Shown piece by piece: positions 16,739-25,077 of a DNA stretch of 61,539 nucleotides. The stretch spans positions 1 through 61,539 of the forward strand of contig CAZDYI010000040.1 of the NCBI GenBank assembly GCA_964509765.1. The letters run 5' to 3'. The stretch is from CAZDYI01 sp964509765. GTDB lineage: Bacteria; Pseudomonadota; Gammaproteobacteria; Tethybacterales; Tethybacteraceae. The notes beneath the pieces are model-generated. The model saw nothing but the letters and a program-made list of their open reading frames with translations, was not told where the DNA came from and searched no databases. Position numbers and translations under genes: made by a program. The stretch's first letter is position 1, and each line of letters starts with the position of its first letter.

Positions 16739-16985
16739 ATTGCGCCTGAACCGCAACTCTTCCGGGGAGCGCAACGCAACTCGATGTCATTAATGCAACA
16801 AAACCAGGCAGAGCCGCGGCGCGCATGCCGGGCAAGCCGCACGATAATGCCGTCCCTGCCGGAGGAAGTGGCTTCCGCCGCAGATTGTGTCCGCGACCGC
16901 ACAGGCGCCCGTGATTCAAGCCAGTCACTGACCGGACGGAAGCGCTGCGACGGAATTCCTGCGGGGCGTGGGAAAATAACCGCCG

Positions 16986-17120
16986 ATGACCCGCTCCCGG
17001 ATTCGCCTGCTGCTGCTTGCCGGGGCGCTCGCGGCCGCCGCGGCCCTGGGCGGCTGCGGACAGACCGGGCCGCTGGTCCTGCCGGACGAGGCTGCGCAGG
17101 AGGGCAACGAGGGTGGTTGA
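16986..17120 (+). CDS. lptM: LPS-assembly lipoprotein LptM (YifL family)
   Basis: Very small lipoprotein of 44 aa. A signal peptide MTRSRIRLLLLAGALAAAAALGGC has its lipidation Cys at 24 (LGGC), followed by the family hallmark CGQTGPLVLP. LptM binds the LptDE translocon and assists its oxidative maturation in the outer membrane. It sits 10 nt upstream of lysA, the usual genomic place for this gene, which strongly supports the call. The rest of the mature peptide is short and acidic. Confidence 0.9.
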   Translation: MTRSRIRLLLLAGALAAAAALGGCGQTGPLVLPDEAAQEGNEGG

Positions 17121-17130
17121 GGAGGGCCCG

Positions 17131-18366
17131 ATGGAGCGCGCCGTGTCCGAGGGCCGGATCGAGGGCGTGTCCTTCGAGGAGATCGCCGGGAACTACGGAA
17201 CGCCCTGTTACGTGTACTCCGCCGCGGCGATCGACGCCGCGTGCCGCTCGTGCCTCGATGCCGCCGCCACGCTGCCGGAGCCGGCGCGCGTCAGCTACGC
17301 CATGAAGGCCAACGGCAACCACGGGGTGCTCAAGCAGGTCAGGTTCAACAAGCTCGGCTTCGACGTCTCGTCGCGCCTCGAGTTCGAGCGCGCCATCCGG
17401 GTGGGCGCGCCCGCGCACGAGGTGGTCTGCACCGGGCCCGGCAAGACCCGCGAGGAGATCGAGCACTTCGTCGCCAACGCAGCCGGCGAGATCGTCTGCG
17501 AGTCCGAAGGCGAGCTCGAGGTAATCTCTTCCGTCGCGAATAAGGCCGACTCCGAGGTCCGCGTCGGAGTCCGGGTCAACCCCGACATCGACCCGGGCAC
17601 CCACCCCCACGTAGCGACCGGCCACGCCGGCTCGAAGTTCGGCGTGCCGGCCGAGGAGGCGGTGAGTCTGTTCCGCGCGGTCGACGCCGACGGCAGCCTG
17701 GAGGTCGGCTCGCTTCACTGCCACATCGGCTCGCAGGTCGGCGACGCCGCGCCGTACCTCGAGGCTGCGGACAGGCTCGCGGAAGTCCGGGCCGAGCTCG
17801 GCACGGCCGGCATCGTGCCGACCTGCACCGACCTCGGCGGAGGGTACGCCGTCGGGCAGATCGGCGACAGGCCCAAGGCGGACGTCTTCGCCGAGCTGTG
17901 CGTTGCGCTGCGCGAGCGGGCGGACGGGGTCAGGTACGGATTCCAGCCCGGACGGATGATCGTCGCCCGGGCGGGCATCCTGCTCACTCGCGCTCTGTAC
18001 CGAAAGGGCAGGCACCTGGTCGTCGACGCCGGCATGACCGAGCTGATCCGCCCCGCGCTGTACGGAGCCGTGCACGGCGTCGCCCACATAGGCGGCCACC
18101 CGGCGGGGCCGGGCGAGGTCGACGTGGTCGGCCCGGTCTGCGAGAGCGCCGACTTCCTCGCCAAGGGCGTCGACCTCGACGCCTCGCCGGGCGAGCTCGT
18201 TGCGGTGTTCGACGCCGGGGCCTACGCCCGGGCTATGGTCATGGAGTTCAACGGCAGGCTGCGCCCCTGCGAAGTCCTCATCAGGGACGGCGTGGACCTG
18301 CTCGTCGGCGCGCGCCAGTCGGTCAGCGCGGTGATCAGCCGCGAGGCCGACCTCAAGGCCTTCTGA
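17131..18366 (+). CDS. lysA: diaminopimelate decarboxylase
   Basis: PLP enzyme for the last step of lysine synthesis, meso-diaminopimelate to L-lysine (411 aa). The PLP lysine is K59 in SYAMKAN. HIGSQ, the phosphate-binding GGG in CTDLGGGYA, EPGR-like FQPGRMIVA, and the active-site Cys in GPVCESADFLA are all present. The start follows GGAGGG and gives the family N-terminus. FQPGR in place of the usual EPGR is a minor oddity. Co-transcribed with lptM and tightly convergent with the ferredoxin gene (1 nt between stops). Confidence 0.95.
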   Translation: MERAVSEGRIEGVSFEEIAGNYGTPCYVYSAAAIDAACRSCLDAAATLPEPARVSYAMKANGNHGVLKQVRFNKLGFDVSSRLEFERAIRVGAPAHEVVCTGPGKTREEIEHFVANAAGEIVCESEGELEVISSVANKADSEVRVGVRVNPDIDPGTHPHVATGHAGSKFGVPAEEAVSLFRAVDADGSLEVGSLHCHIGSQVGDAAPYLEAADRLAEVRAELGTAGIVPTCTDLGGGYAVGQIGDRPKADVFAELCVALRERADGVRYGFQPGRMIVARAGILLTRALYRKGRHLVVDAGMTELIRPALYGAVHGVAHIGGHPAGPGEVDVVGPVCESADFLAKGVDLDASPGELVAVFDAGAYARAMVMEFNGRLRPCEVLIRDGVDLLVGARQSVSAVISREADLKAF

Positions 18367-18367
18367 C

Positions 18368-18616
18368 CTAGGCCGCCCGGATCCTCCCGAGCTTCTCTAG
18401 CAGCTGCGCCTCGGTCTCGGGGCGGGCCGGGTCCTTCGGGATGCAGTCGACCGGGCAGAGCATCACGCACTGCGGCTCGTCGAAGTGCCCGACGCACTCG
18501 GTGCACAGGTCGGGGTCGATCTCGTAGCGGACGTCGCCCATGCTGATCGCGCCGTTCGGGCAGGCCGGCTCGCAGACGTCGCAGTTGATGCACTCGTCGG
18601 TGATCTTCAGGGCCAT
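18368..18616 (-). CDS. 2[4Fe-4S] ferredoxin, YfhL type
   Basis: 82-aa electron carrier with two [4Fe-4S] clusters. Ligands are C9, C12, C15 and C19 in the first motif and C38, C41, C50, C54 and C58 in the second, with the characteristic eight-residue insertion between C41 and C50 (VGHFDEPQ). This insertion and the C-terminal helix define the YfhL/Alvin type. The position just downstream of coaD is its common place in proteobacteria. The physiological partner is not known. Confidence 0.92.
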   Translation of the reverse strand: MALKITDECINCDVCEPACPNGAISMGDVRYEIDPDLCTECVGHFDEPQCVMLCPVDCIPKDPARPETEAQLLEKLGRIRAA

Positions 18617-18646
18617 GGCCGGCGGGGAGGCTGCGCAGGGCCTTCT

Positions 18647-19159
18647 TCAAAGGTCCAGGGCGAGGTTGTCCGCCTTGAACTTCCTGCGCAGGTGCTCGGC
18701 GATCCGCTCGTTGACGTAGGGGCTCACGTCGCCGCCTAGCATCGCGACCTCGCGCACGACGCGGGAGAACACGTGGATGTGGTCGTTCTCCGGGACCATG
18801 AACAGGGTCTCGACGTCCCGGCCGAGGCGCCGGTTGATGTCGGCAAGCTGGATCTCGAACTCGAAGTCCGACAGCGAGCGCATCCCGCGCAGGACGACCT
18901 TGATGCCGTTGTCGGCGAGGAAGTCCGCGAGCAGGCCCTTGACCGGCATCACCTCGACCCTGCCCTCGCCGCCGAGCGACTCGCGGATCATCCCGATGCG
19001 CTCATCCAGTGTGAACAGCGGCTGCTTGTGCACGCCCTCGGCGACCGCGACGACGACCTCGTCGAAGACCTTCAGCGCGCGGCCGACCATCGACTCGTGC
19101 CCGCGCGTGAGGGGGTCGAACGTCCCCGGGTAGGCGATCCTGCCCGTCCTTCCGCTCAT
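18647..19159 (-). CDS. coaD: phosphopantetheine adenylyltransferase
   Basis: Fourth step of coenzyme A synthesis, transferring AMP to 4'-phosphopantetheine (170 aa). The nucleotidyl-transferase motif TFDPLTRGH is at 13-21, and the substrate loop includes VLRGMRSLSDFEFE. The C-terminal PENDHIHVFSRVVREVAMLGGDVSPYV matches the family's ISS-type loop with substitutions. The start overlaps the upstream CpoB-like gene by ATGA. In many genomes coaD directly follows rsmD; here one extra gene lies between. Confidence 0.95.
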   Translation of the reverse strand: MSGRTGRIAYPGTFDPLTRGHESMVGRALKVFDEVVVAVAEGVHKQPLFTLDERIGMIRESLGGEGRVEVMPVKGLLADFLADNGIKVVLRGMRSLSDFEFEIQLADINRRLGRDVETLFMVPENDHIHVFSRVVREVAMLGGDVSPYVNERIAEHLRRKFKADNLALDL

Positions 19160-19893
19160 TGCCGCAGCGCCCTGACCCTGTCCGCGGCGGCCGAGTCCGG
19201 ATGGAGCGCGAGTATCTCGTCCTCGATCCTTGCGGCCTCGAAAACGTCCTCGAGGCCTGCGATCTCCGCGAGCATGAGCATCGCGTCCGGCGCCCGGTGG
19301 TCGGAGGGGTGCTCCTCGAGAAAGCGCCCGAGCTCCTTGCGCGCGACGTCCGGAGCGCCCTGCTGGTGGTTGATCCGCCCGATCCAGTACCGCGCCGAGC
19401 CTGCGTACGGCGACAGGTCCCCGTAGGCGACGATGCCGCGCAGGCGCCGCAGCGATCCCTTGACGTCCCCGTCGCTGTTGTAGCCGCGCAGCGCGGCGCT
19501 GTACTCGCGGCCGTCGATCCCCTCGAGTATCGCAAGGAGCAGGCGCGAGTCGCTCTCGGCGCGCTCCTCGTGCTCGCCTATCGTCGCCTCGGCGGCAGCC
19601 ATCACCTCGGTGATTCTCCGCTCGCGCTGCGCGCTCTTGCCCCCGCCGGCCGACAGCTGCCCCTCGATCTCCTGCGCCAGCCGCCGCAGCTGCTCGGTCT
19701 CGGACCGCAGGCGGGCGAGCTGCCCGGCGAGCTGCCCGGCTCGCTCCTCAAGGGCGACCGCCGTATCGGCCAGGGCGATCAGGTCGGTGCGCAGCTCGTT
19801 GTCGTCGAAGAAGTCCTGAGCCGCCGTCCCGGGCGTCAAGGCGGACGCGAAGCAGGCCGCGGCAAGCATGCGGGCGGCGAGCGCGGCCCTCAT
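19156..19893 (-). CDS. CpoB/YbgF-like periplasmic coiled-coil TPR protein (second copy)
   Basis: 245-aa exported protein. A signal peptide is cleaved near TAAQ (about 25). A coiled coil (about 35-95, LEERAGQLAGQLARLRSETEQLRR) follows, then TPR-like helices (about 135-245, GSARYWIGRINHQQGAPDVARKELGRFLEEHPSDH). The layout copies CpoB, encoded two genes upstream at 20443, but sequence identity is low. It overlaps coaD at the 3' end and rsmD at the 5' end by 4 nt, so it is fully embedded in the operon. A role in coordinating envelope constriction with peptidoglycan synthesis is inferred from architecture and context only. Confidence 0.7.
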   Translation of the reverse strand: MRAALAARMLAAACFASALTPGTAAQDFFDDNELRTDLIALADTAVALEERAGQLAGQLARLRSETEQLRRLAQEIEGQLSAGGGKSAQRERRITEVMAAAEATIGEHEERAESDSRLLLAILEGIDGREYSAALRGYNSDGDVKGSLRRLRGIVAYGDLSPYAGSARYWIGRINHQQGAPDVARKELGRFLEEHPSDHRAPDAMLMLAEIAGLEDVFEAARIEDEILALHPDSAAADRVRALRQ

Positions 19894-20441
19894 GTCCTGC
19901 GCAGCACCGCCCAGTGCGCCGCGCCCACGCGCCCGGCGCGGACGGGCTCCCACCCGGGCGTCGCCCGGACCGGCCGCGGCGCCTCGCAGCACGCCACCGC
20001 GCCGCTATCCAGCCGTGCCGACAGCGAGCCCATGAAGCCTTCCCACCAGCCGTCCCGGCCGCAGTCCGCGAACGGCGGGTCGACGAATGCGAGCGACCAG
20101 CTCCGGCGCGCGGCGCCGCGCAGCATCCGCGCCGCGTCGGAAACTAGCACCGTCGCCCGCGCGCCCGCGCCGAGCGCGCCGACGTTCTGCCGCAGGGTCT
20201 TCGCCACCCGCCTCGAGCGCTCGACGAAGGTTACGTGCCGCGCCCCGCGCGACAGCGCCTCGAGGCCCAGCGAGCCGGTGCCGGCGAACAGGTCCAGGCA
20301 GTCGGCTCCGCCGACGGCCCCGCCGAGCACGTTGAACAAAGTCTCGCGGTGGGCGTCCTGGCTCGGCCTGATCCCGTCGGGCACCCGCAGCCGGCGCGAG
20401 CGCCAGTCGCCCGAGATTATCCGCAGCCGGCCGGCGCGCAT
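19890..20441 (-). CDS. rsmD: 16S rRNA (guanine(966)-N(2))-methyltransferase
   Basis: SAM-dependent methyltransferase modifying G966 of 16S rRNA in the small subunit (183 aa). The N-terminus RLRIISGDWRSRRLRVP, IRPSQDAHRETLFNVL, the SAM loop LDLFAGTGSLGLEALSRGA and the catalytic DPPF (LAFVDPPF) are diagnostic. It is 1 nt downstream of cpoB and overlaps the next gene by ATGA. The usual RPT reads RPS here, which is conservative. Confidence 0.94.
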   Translation of the reverse strand: MRAGRLRIISGDWRSRRLRVPDGIRPSQDAHRETLFNVLGGAVGGADCLDLFAGTGSLGLEALSRGARHVTFVERSRRVAKTLRQNVGALGAGARATVLVSDAARMLRGAARRSWSLAFVDPPFADCGRDGWWEGFMGSLSARLDSGAVACCEAPRPVRATPGWEPVRAGRVGAAHWAVLRRT

Positions 20442-20442
20442 A

Positions 20443-21219
20443 TCAGGTCCCGGCTGGAGCCTCGCTTCTCAGGCGGTCGGCCGCGGAGGACGCGGGATGG
20501 TTGTCGAGCAGCCGGCGCCGCAGGCCGTCCGCTACCGCCTCGTCGCCCCGCTCGGAGGCCATCTGCGCGAGAAGCAGCAGCGCGTCCGGAACGCGCGGGC
20601 TGTCCGGGTGCGAGGCGAGCAAACCGGTAAGGGTCTCCTGCGACTCGGCCAGGCTCCCCCTTTCGTGCAGCAAAAGGCCGAGCCTGTACGTCGCCGCGTG
20701 CGCGAAGCGCGAGGCCGGGTAGCGCAGCAGGAGCTCGCGCAGGTCGCGCTCGGCCGCGTCGTAGTCGAGATCGTGGTGCGAGCGCACGCCGCGGTCGTAG
20801 AGCTTCGCGTCGTTGCTTACCATCGCGCCCGCGACCCGGTCGAAGCCCTCGTCGATGCGCCGGCCGAGCGCCTCGCCCTCGGTCTCGATGTAGCCGCCGA
20901 TCTCGTCGATCCGCGCGTCGTGACGGTTGGCGATCAGGTTGGCCTCCTCGACGAGGCCCGAGAGCTGCCGGATCAGCCGGAGCAGCTCCTGCTTCTCGTT
21001 GTTGAGCTCGGCCGCCTCGGCGGCGAGCCTGCGCAGGTTGCCCTGGACGAGCTCGACCTTGCCCTCGATCTCGGCGAGCTTCTCCCTGGCCTCCTCGTCC
21101 TTGAACAGCGAGACCTGCCCGGAGGCGGGCAGGGCGCAAAGTGAAAGCTGGGCGGCGAGCGTCAGCGCCGCCAGGGTGCGGGTCGCTGCTGCTCTACTCG
21201 TCCGTGTAGAGGATCTCAA
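20443..21219 (-). CDS. cpoB: cell division coordinator CpoB (YbgF)
   Basis: Periplasmic TolA-binding protein linking Tol-Pal to peptidoglycan synthesis, about 258 aa. No ATG or GTG lies in a sensible place; a TTG at 21219 gives MRSSTRTSRAAATRTLAALTLAAQ..., an Arg-rich signal peptide ending near ASGQ, and overlaps pal by 26 nt. A TTG at 21258 is the alternative. A coiled coil spans about 40-90 (EKLAEIEGKVELVQGNLRRLAAEA) and TPR repeats run from about 135 to the end (YDAAERDLRELLLRYPASRFA). It is the last gene of the tol-pal cluster, as usual. Confidence 0.85.
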   Translation of the reverse strand: MRSSTRTSRAAATRTLAALTLAAQLSLCALPASGQVSLFKDEEAREKLAEIEGKVELVQGNLRRLAAEAAELNNEKQELLRLIRQLSGLVEEANLIANRHDARIDEIGGYIETEGEALGRRIDEGFDRVAGAMVSNDAKLYDRGVRSHHDLDYDAAERDLRELLLRYPASRFAHAATYRLGLLLHERGSLAESQETLTGLLASHPDSPRVPDALLLLAQMASERGDEAVADGLRRRLLDNHPASSAADRLRSEAPAGT

Positions 21220-21742
21220 CGCGCCTGTTCTCGGCCCAGGCCGACTCGTTCGACCCAAGGGCGCGCGGGCGCTCCTCGCCGTAGCTGATCGCCTCGAGCT
21301 GGTCGGAGTAGACGCCGCCGGCGGTCAGGTACTCGCGGACCGCGTCGGCCCGGCGCTGCCCGAGCGCCAGGTTGTACTCGGTCGAGCCGCGCTCGTCGGC
21401 GTGGCCCTGGAGCATCGCCGCCTTGCCCCGGTTGCCCACGAGGTAGTCGGTGTGGGCGCTGAGCATCGCGCGGAACTCGGGCCTGATCTCGGACTTGTCG
21501 AAGTCGAAGAACACCAGCCGCTCGTTGAGGATGTTCTCGCCGTCGCGCCTTGCGTCGGCGCCGTCGTCCTCCGCGACGCGCTGGACCCTCGGGGTCGCCT
21601 CGACGACCTTAGGGCCGTCTGCGGCGCTCTCTTCGGAAGGCGGCAGCGAGGAGAAGGACTCCTTCTGCGCGCATGAGGCTAGTCCGGCGGCCATCACCAC
21701 CATGGCAACGAGCGGGACGGTTTTTTTCGTCGGCGTAGGCAT
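21194..21742 (-). CDS. pal: peptidoglycan-associated lipoprotein Pal
   Basis: Outer-membrane lipoprotein, 182 aa, anchoring the outer membrane to peptidoglycan. The lipobox LASC follows a short signal peptide (lipidated Cys at about 24). The C-terminal OmpA-like domain binds diaminopimelate through the conserved segments FFDFDKSEIRP and LQGHADERGSTEYNLALGQRRA. TACAAT lies about 34 nt before the ATG and a good AGAGGAG ribosome site follows, so an internal promoter is possible. Works with TolB and TolA. Confidence 0.96.
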   Translation of the reverse strand: MPTPTKKTVPLVAMVVMAAGLASCAQKESFSSLPPSEESAADGPKVVEATPRVQRVAEDDGADARRDGENILNERLVFFDFDKSEIRPEFRAMLSAHTDYLVGNRGKAAMLQGHADERGSTEYNLALGQRRADAVREYLTAGGVYSDQLEAISYGEERPRALGSNESAWAENRRVEILYTDE

Positions 21743-21797
21743 AGTCAACGTGCTCCTCTGTCGGGGAATCCCCTCAATTGTAGCCTAAAACGGAAAA

Positions 21798-23108
21798 TCA
21801 GTACCAGGACTCGCGGGTGGAGGCCGGGCTCCAGATGGGATCCTTGATCTCTCCTTGCTCAGGCACCGTGAACGGACGCGCGATTTTACCATTTATCGAC
21901 ACCGTGTACAAAATGTCCGGCCGGGCGTCGTTCTTGAACAGCAGCATCTTCCCGTCCGGCGAGAAGCTCGGCGAGTCGGCGAGGTCGATCCCGGTGAGCG
22001 GGACCGACTGGCTGCCGGGGTCTGCGGGGTCGATGACGTGCACGTTGAAGCCGTTGCGGTCGCGACGGACGAACGTCAGCAGCGAGCCGTCGGGGCTGAA
22101 GCGCGGCGAGACGTTGTAGGACGAGCCGAAGGTCAGCCTGCTCTCGTCGCCGCTGAGCCGGTTGCGCAGGTAGATCTGCGGCGAGCCGCCGCTGTCGGAG
22201 ACGAAAGCGATGTCCTCGTTGTTCGGCGAGAAGGTCGGCTCGGTGTCGATGCCGTTGCTCTCGCGCAGCCGGAGCTTGCGGGTGCCGTCGGCCGACAGCA
22301 GGTAGATCTGCGTGTTGCCGGACTCGGACAGCGCGACCGCGACCCATCTCCGGTCGGGCGACATCGCCGGAGCGGAGTTGTTGCCCTTGAAGCCCGAGAC
22401 GGTACGCCGCTGCCCGGTGAGCAGGGCGTGCTCGTAGACGATCGGCTTGCGCCGCTCGTAGGAGACGTACAGGATGTGGTTGCCGCCGGGCATCCACTCC
22501 GGCGAGATGATCGGCTCGGGGCTGCGCAGCAGGGTCTGGGCGTTGTGGCCGTCGTAGTCGGCGACCTTGAGCTCGTAGCTCGCGGTCCTCTTCTCGCCGG
22601 TCTTGAGCACGTAGGCGATCTTCGAGGTGAAGATGCCCGGCTCGCCGATCAGGCGCTCGTAGAGCCAGTTCGCGATCGTGTGGCCGACCAGGCGGTCCTG
22701 GCCCGGGCCGACCTCGATCGCGAATGCGTCGTCGGGCTCGCGGGTGACGAGGTCGATGAGCTGGTAAGTCGCGCGCGAGCTGCCGCCGGCGGTCTCCTCG
22801 ACCGTTCCGACGAGCATGTACTCGTACTCCTCGATGTCGACCTGGGCGTAGTCCGGCTCCTCGAAAGGCGCGGTGGTCGGCTCGTCGCGGTGGATCGAGC
22901 GGAACAGCCCGGTGCGGTCGAGGTCGTCGGTGATGACCCTGGAGATCTGCTCGGAGCCGAACCGCTCCCCGGCGAAGGCCTCGATCAGGATCGGGATCCG
23001 GCGGACGCCCTGGCTCTCAATCTGGATCTCGACCGCGGCGAGCGCCAGCGGCGGAAGCGACGCGGCCAGCAAGGCAAGGGCCGGGAGGGCCGCGCGCGCG
23101 AAGGTCAT
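21798..23108 (-). CDS. tolB: Tol-Pal system protein TolB
   Basis: Periplasmic beta-propeller protein (436 aa) connecting Pal to the inner-membrane Tol complex. A signal peptide is cleaved near ALAA-VEIQI (25). An N-terminal TolA-binding domain (26-160) is followed by repeated propeller blades with the pattern SPDGxxL/I, for example APAMSPDRRWVA, EPTFSPNNEDIAFVSD, SPRFSPDGSLLTFV and SPSFSPDGKMLLF. Located between tolA and pal. Length is normal. Confidence 0.97.
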   Translation of the reverse strand: MTFARAALPALALLAASLPPLALAAVEIQIESQGVRRIPILIEAFAGERFGSEQISRVITDDLDRTGLFRSIHRDEPTTAPFEEPDYAQVDIEEYEYMLVGTVEETAGGSSRATYQLIDLVTREPDDAFAIEVGPGQDRLVGHTIANWLYERLIGEPGIFTSKIAYVLKTGEKRTASYELKVADYDGHNAQTLLRSPEPIISPEWMPGGNHILYVSYERRKPIVYEHALLTGQRRTVSGFKGNNSAPAMSPDRRWVAVALSESGNTQIYLLSADGTRKLRLRESNGIDTEPTFSPNNEDIAFVSDSGGSPQIYLRNRLSGDESRLTFGSSYNVSPRFSPDGSLLTFVRRDRNGFNVHVIDPADPGSQSVPLTGIDLADSPSFSPDGKMLLFKNDARPDILYTVSINGKIARPFTVPEQGEIKDPIWSPASTRESWY

Positions 23109-23145
23109 GAACGGCGGGATTTTCTCACAGGGCGCGCCGCCGCGC

Positions 23146-23985
23146 TCACTCCTTGGGCGTGATCACCAGGATCAGCTCGTCGAACTGCTCGCGCAGCTCG
23201 GGGTCGTCGGGCAGGTCGAAGCCGTTCTCGGCCCCGCGTATCACCGCCCGCACCGCCTGGTCGTCGAACGGCTCGAAGCCGGACTCCTCGATCACCTTCG
23301 GGATGTCGGCGAGCGTGCCGTTGGGCTGGAGCAGGACCCGCACCTCGACCTGGATGCCGCTCGGCACGCCGTCGGGGTTCGTCAGGTGGCGCTTGACCCG
23401 GTCGTGTATGCCGGCGATGTGGCGGTCCATGAGCTTCGCGTCGCGCGCCGCCTTGGCCCGTGCCTCGACCTCGGCGCGGCGCCTTTCGATCTCCTCGGCC
23501 TCCCTTCTCTTGCGCTCCTCCTCCTCGAGCCTGCGCTCCTCCTCTTCCCGCCTTCGCCTGGCCTCCTCCTCCCGCTTCCTTTCCTCCTCCTCGGCCTTGC
23601 GCCTTTGCTCCTCCTCGAGCTCAAGCTGGCGCGCCTGCTCCTCCTCGCGGCGGCGCTCCTCCTCCTCGGCCTGCCGGACCTCCTCCTCCTTGCGCCTCTC
23701 CTCGGCCTCCTGCCGGGCCCTGCGCCGCGCGACCTCGGCCTCCTCGAGGTTGCGCCTCGTCGCCTCGAGCTGCTCGCGGACCCGCTCGAGGTCGGCCTCC
23801 GGCTGCGGCTCGGGCTCGGGCTCGGGCGGCGGCGCGGTGACGACCGCGACGACGATCGGCTCGGTGATCACCGTGGTGCGGAACGACACCGACCACACAA
23901 GCGGCGCAGTCAGGGCGGCCATCAGCAGGAAGGCCTGGACGGCCGAGAGGTTCTTGTCGGGCTCGTAAAGCTCGCGGAGGCTCAT
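23146..23985 (-). CDS. tolA: Tol-Pal system protein TolA
   Basis: Inner-membrane protein spanning the periplasm, 279 aa. One N-terminal membrane helix (about 17-35) is followed by a Pro/Glu linker (PPPEPEPEPQPE). A long charged coiled coil (about 65-190) consists of Glu/Arg/Lys blocks. The C-terminal globular domain (about 200-279, IHDRVKRHLTNPDGVPSGIQVEVRVLLQPNG) binds TolB and Pal. The coil uses Glu/Arg repeats instead of the Ala/Lys-rich helix of E. coli. It overlaps tolR by ATGA. Confidence 0.94.
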   Translation of the reverse strand: MSLRELYEPDKNLSAVQAFLLMAALTAPLVWSVSFRTTVITEPIVVAVVTAPPPEPEPEPQPEADLERVREQLEATRRNLEEAEVARRRARQEAEERRKEEEVRQAEEEERRREEEQARQLELEEEQRRKAEEEERKREEEARRRREEEERRLEEEERKRREAEEIERRRAEVEARAKAARDAKLMDRHIAGIHDRVKRHLTNPDGVPSGIQVEVRVLLQPNGTLADIPKVIEESGFEPFDDQAVRAVIRGAENGFDLPDDPELREQFDELILVITPKE

Positions 23986-24410
23986 TCGCCGGCCCGCGTC
24001 ACCAACCCTATGTTCTGGAGGCCCTCCTCGTGGAGCCCGGCAAGCACCTCGACCACCTTCTCGTAGGCGATCTTGCGGTCGGCGGAGACGAGCAGCGGGG
24101 CCGACGGGAACAGCTCGCGCCGCTCGCGCACGAGCGCCATCGCGTCGGCGAGCGTGTTGAAGTTGATCTCCTCGCCGCCGAAGTTGAAGTCCTTCACGAC
24201 GAAGCCGCCGTCGGCCGGGAGCTGGATCTCGATCGCGTCCTGGCGCTGCTCGGTGCCGACGTCGCCCGCCGGCGGCAGGTCGATGACCGACTGGTTGATC
24301 AGCGGCGCAGTGACCATGAAGATCACGAGCAGCACGAGCATCACGTCGAGGTACGGGACGACGTTGATCTGGCTCTGCAGCCCCTTGTGCCTGCGAGTCC
24401 TGCGCAGCAC
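23982..24410 (-). CDS. tolR: Tol-Pal system protein TolR
   Basis: ExbD/TolR family, 142 aa. A single membrane helix (about 18-40) carries the essential Asp of the proton channel (INVVPYLDVMLVLLVIFM). The periplasmic domain (INFNTLADAMALV, VSADRKIAYEKVVEVLAGL) dimerises. With TolQ it uses the proton-motive force to energise TolA. It starts 1 nt after tolQ. Confidence 0.95.
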   Translation of the reverse strand: MLRRTRRHKGLQSQINVVPYLDVMLVLLVIFMVTAPLINQSVIDLPPAGDVGTEQRQDAIEIQLPADGGFVVKDFNFGGEEINFNTLADAMALVRERRELFPSAPLLVSADRKIAYEKVVEVLAGLHEEGLQNIGLVTRAGE

Positions 24411-24411
24411 G

Positions 24412-25077
24412 TCACATGCTCCGGCGGATGATGTTGCAGAAGTGGTCGGCGAAGTTCTCGTACTGGACGATGAAGCGGTCGACCCGCGCCGAGAGGTGGT
24501 TGTAGGCGATCACCGCCGGGATCGCGGCGAACAGCCCCATCGCGGTCGCGATCAGCGCCTCGGCTATGCCCGGCGCGACCTGGGCGATGGTCGCCTGGCT
24601 CGCGCCCGCGAGCGAGCGGAAGGCGTTGATGATCCCCCAGACAGTCCCGAGCAGGCCGATGTACGGGCTCGACGAGCCGGCCGTCGCGAGGTACGGCAGC
24701 AGCGACTGGAGCTTGTCGACCTCGGACTGGATGCCGATCTCCATCGCCCGGCGGATGCCGTCGACCGCGAGCTGCTGGTCCTTTACTCCGGCCTTGCGGG
24801 TTTTCTCGAACTCGTGCATGCCGCTGAGGAAGACAGCGGCGAGCCCGTCCGAGCCGAACTCGCCCTCCTCGGCGCGCTGGTGGATCTCCTCGATCTGGCC
24901 GGCCTCCCAGAACTCGTCCTCGAACAAATCGGAGTCCTCGCCGACCCTCCTGAAGACCTTGACCTTGCGGATGATGAACCAGATTACGAAGAACAGCATG
25001 ACGCCGAGAACGAGCAACACCGCCTGCGCGAACAGGCTCGCCCGCGCGACCAGCGCCAGTATGTCGGTTTCCGCCAT
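24412..25077 (-). CDS. tolQ: Tol-Pal system protein TolQ
   Basis: MotA/TolQ/ExbB family proton-channel protein, 221 aa, with three membrane helices. The first is near 15-37, and the last two lie in the conserved block SSSPYIGLLGTVWGIINAFRSLA and IAEALIATAMGLFAAIPAVIAYN. An AAAGGA ribosome site precedes the ATG. It heads the tolQRAB-pal-cpoB operon. ybgC, its usual upstream neighbour, is separated by about 700 bp. Confidence 0.96.
   Translation of the reverse strand: MAETDILALVARASLFAQAVLLVLGVMLFFVIWFIIRKVKVFRRVGEDSDLFEDEFWEAGQIEEIHQRAEEGEFGSDGLAAVFLSGMHEFEKTRKAGVKDQQLAVDGIRRAMEIGIQSEVDKLQSLLPYLATAGSSSPYIGLLGTVWGIINAFRSLAGASQATIAQVAPGIAEALIATAMGLFAAIPAVIAYNHLSARVDRFIVQYENFADHFCNIIRRSM

Noticed and set aside
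16309..18099. Minus-strand open frame of 596 codons opposite lysA
   Set aside because: Antisense to a clear LysA and out of frame with the antitoxin; low-complexity composition.
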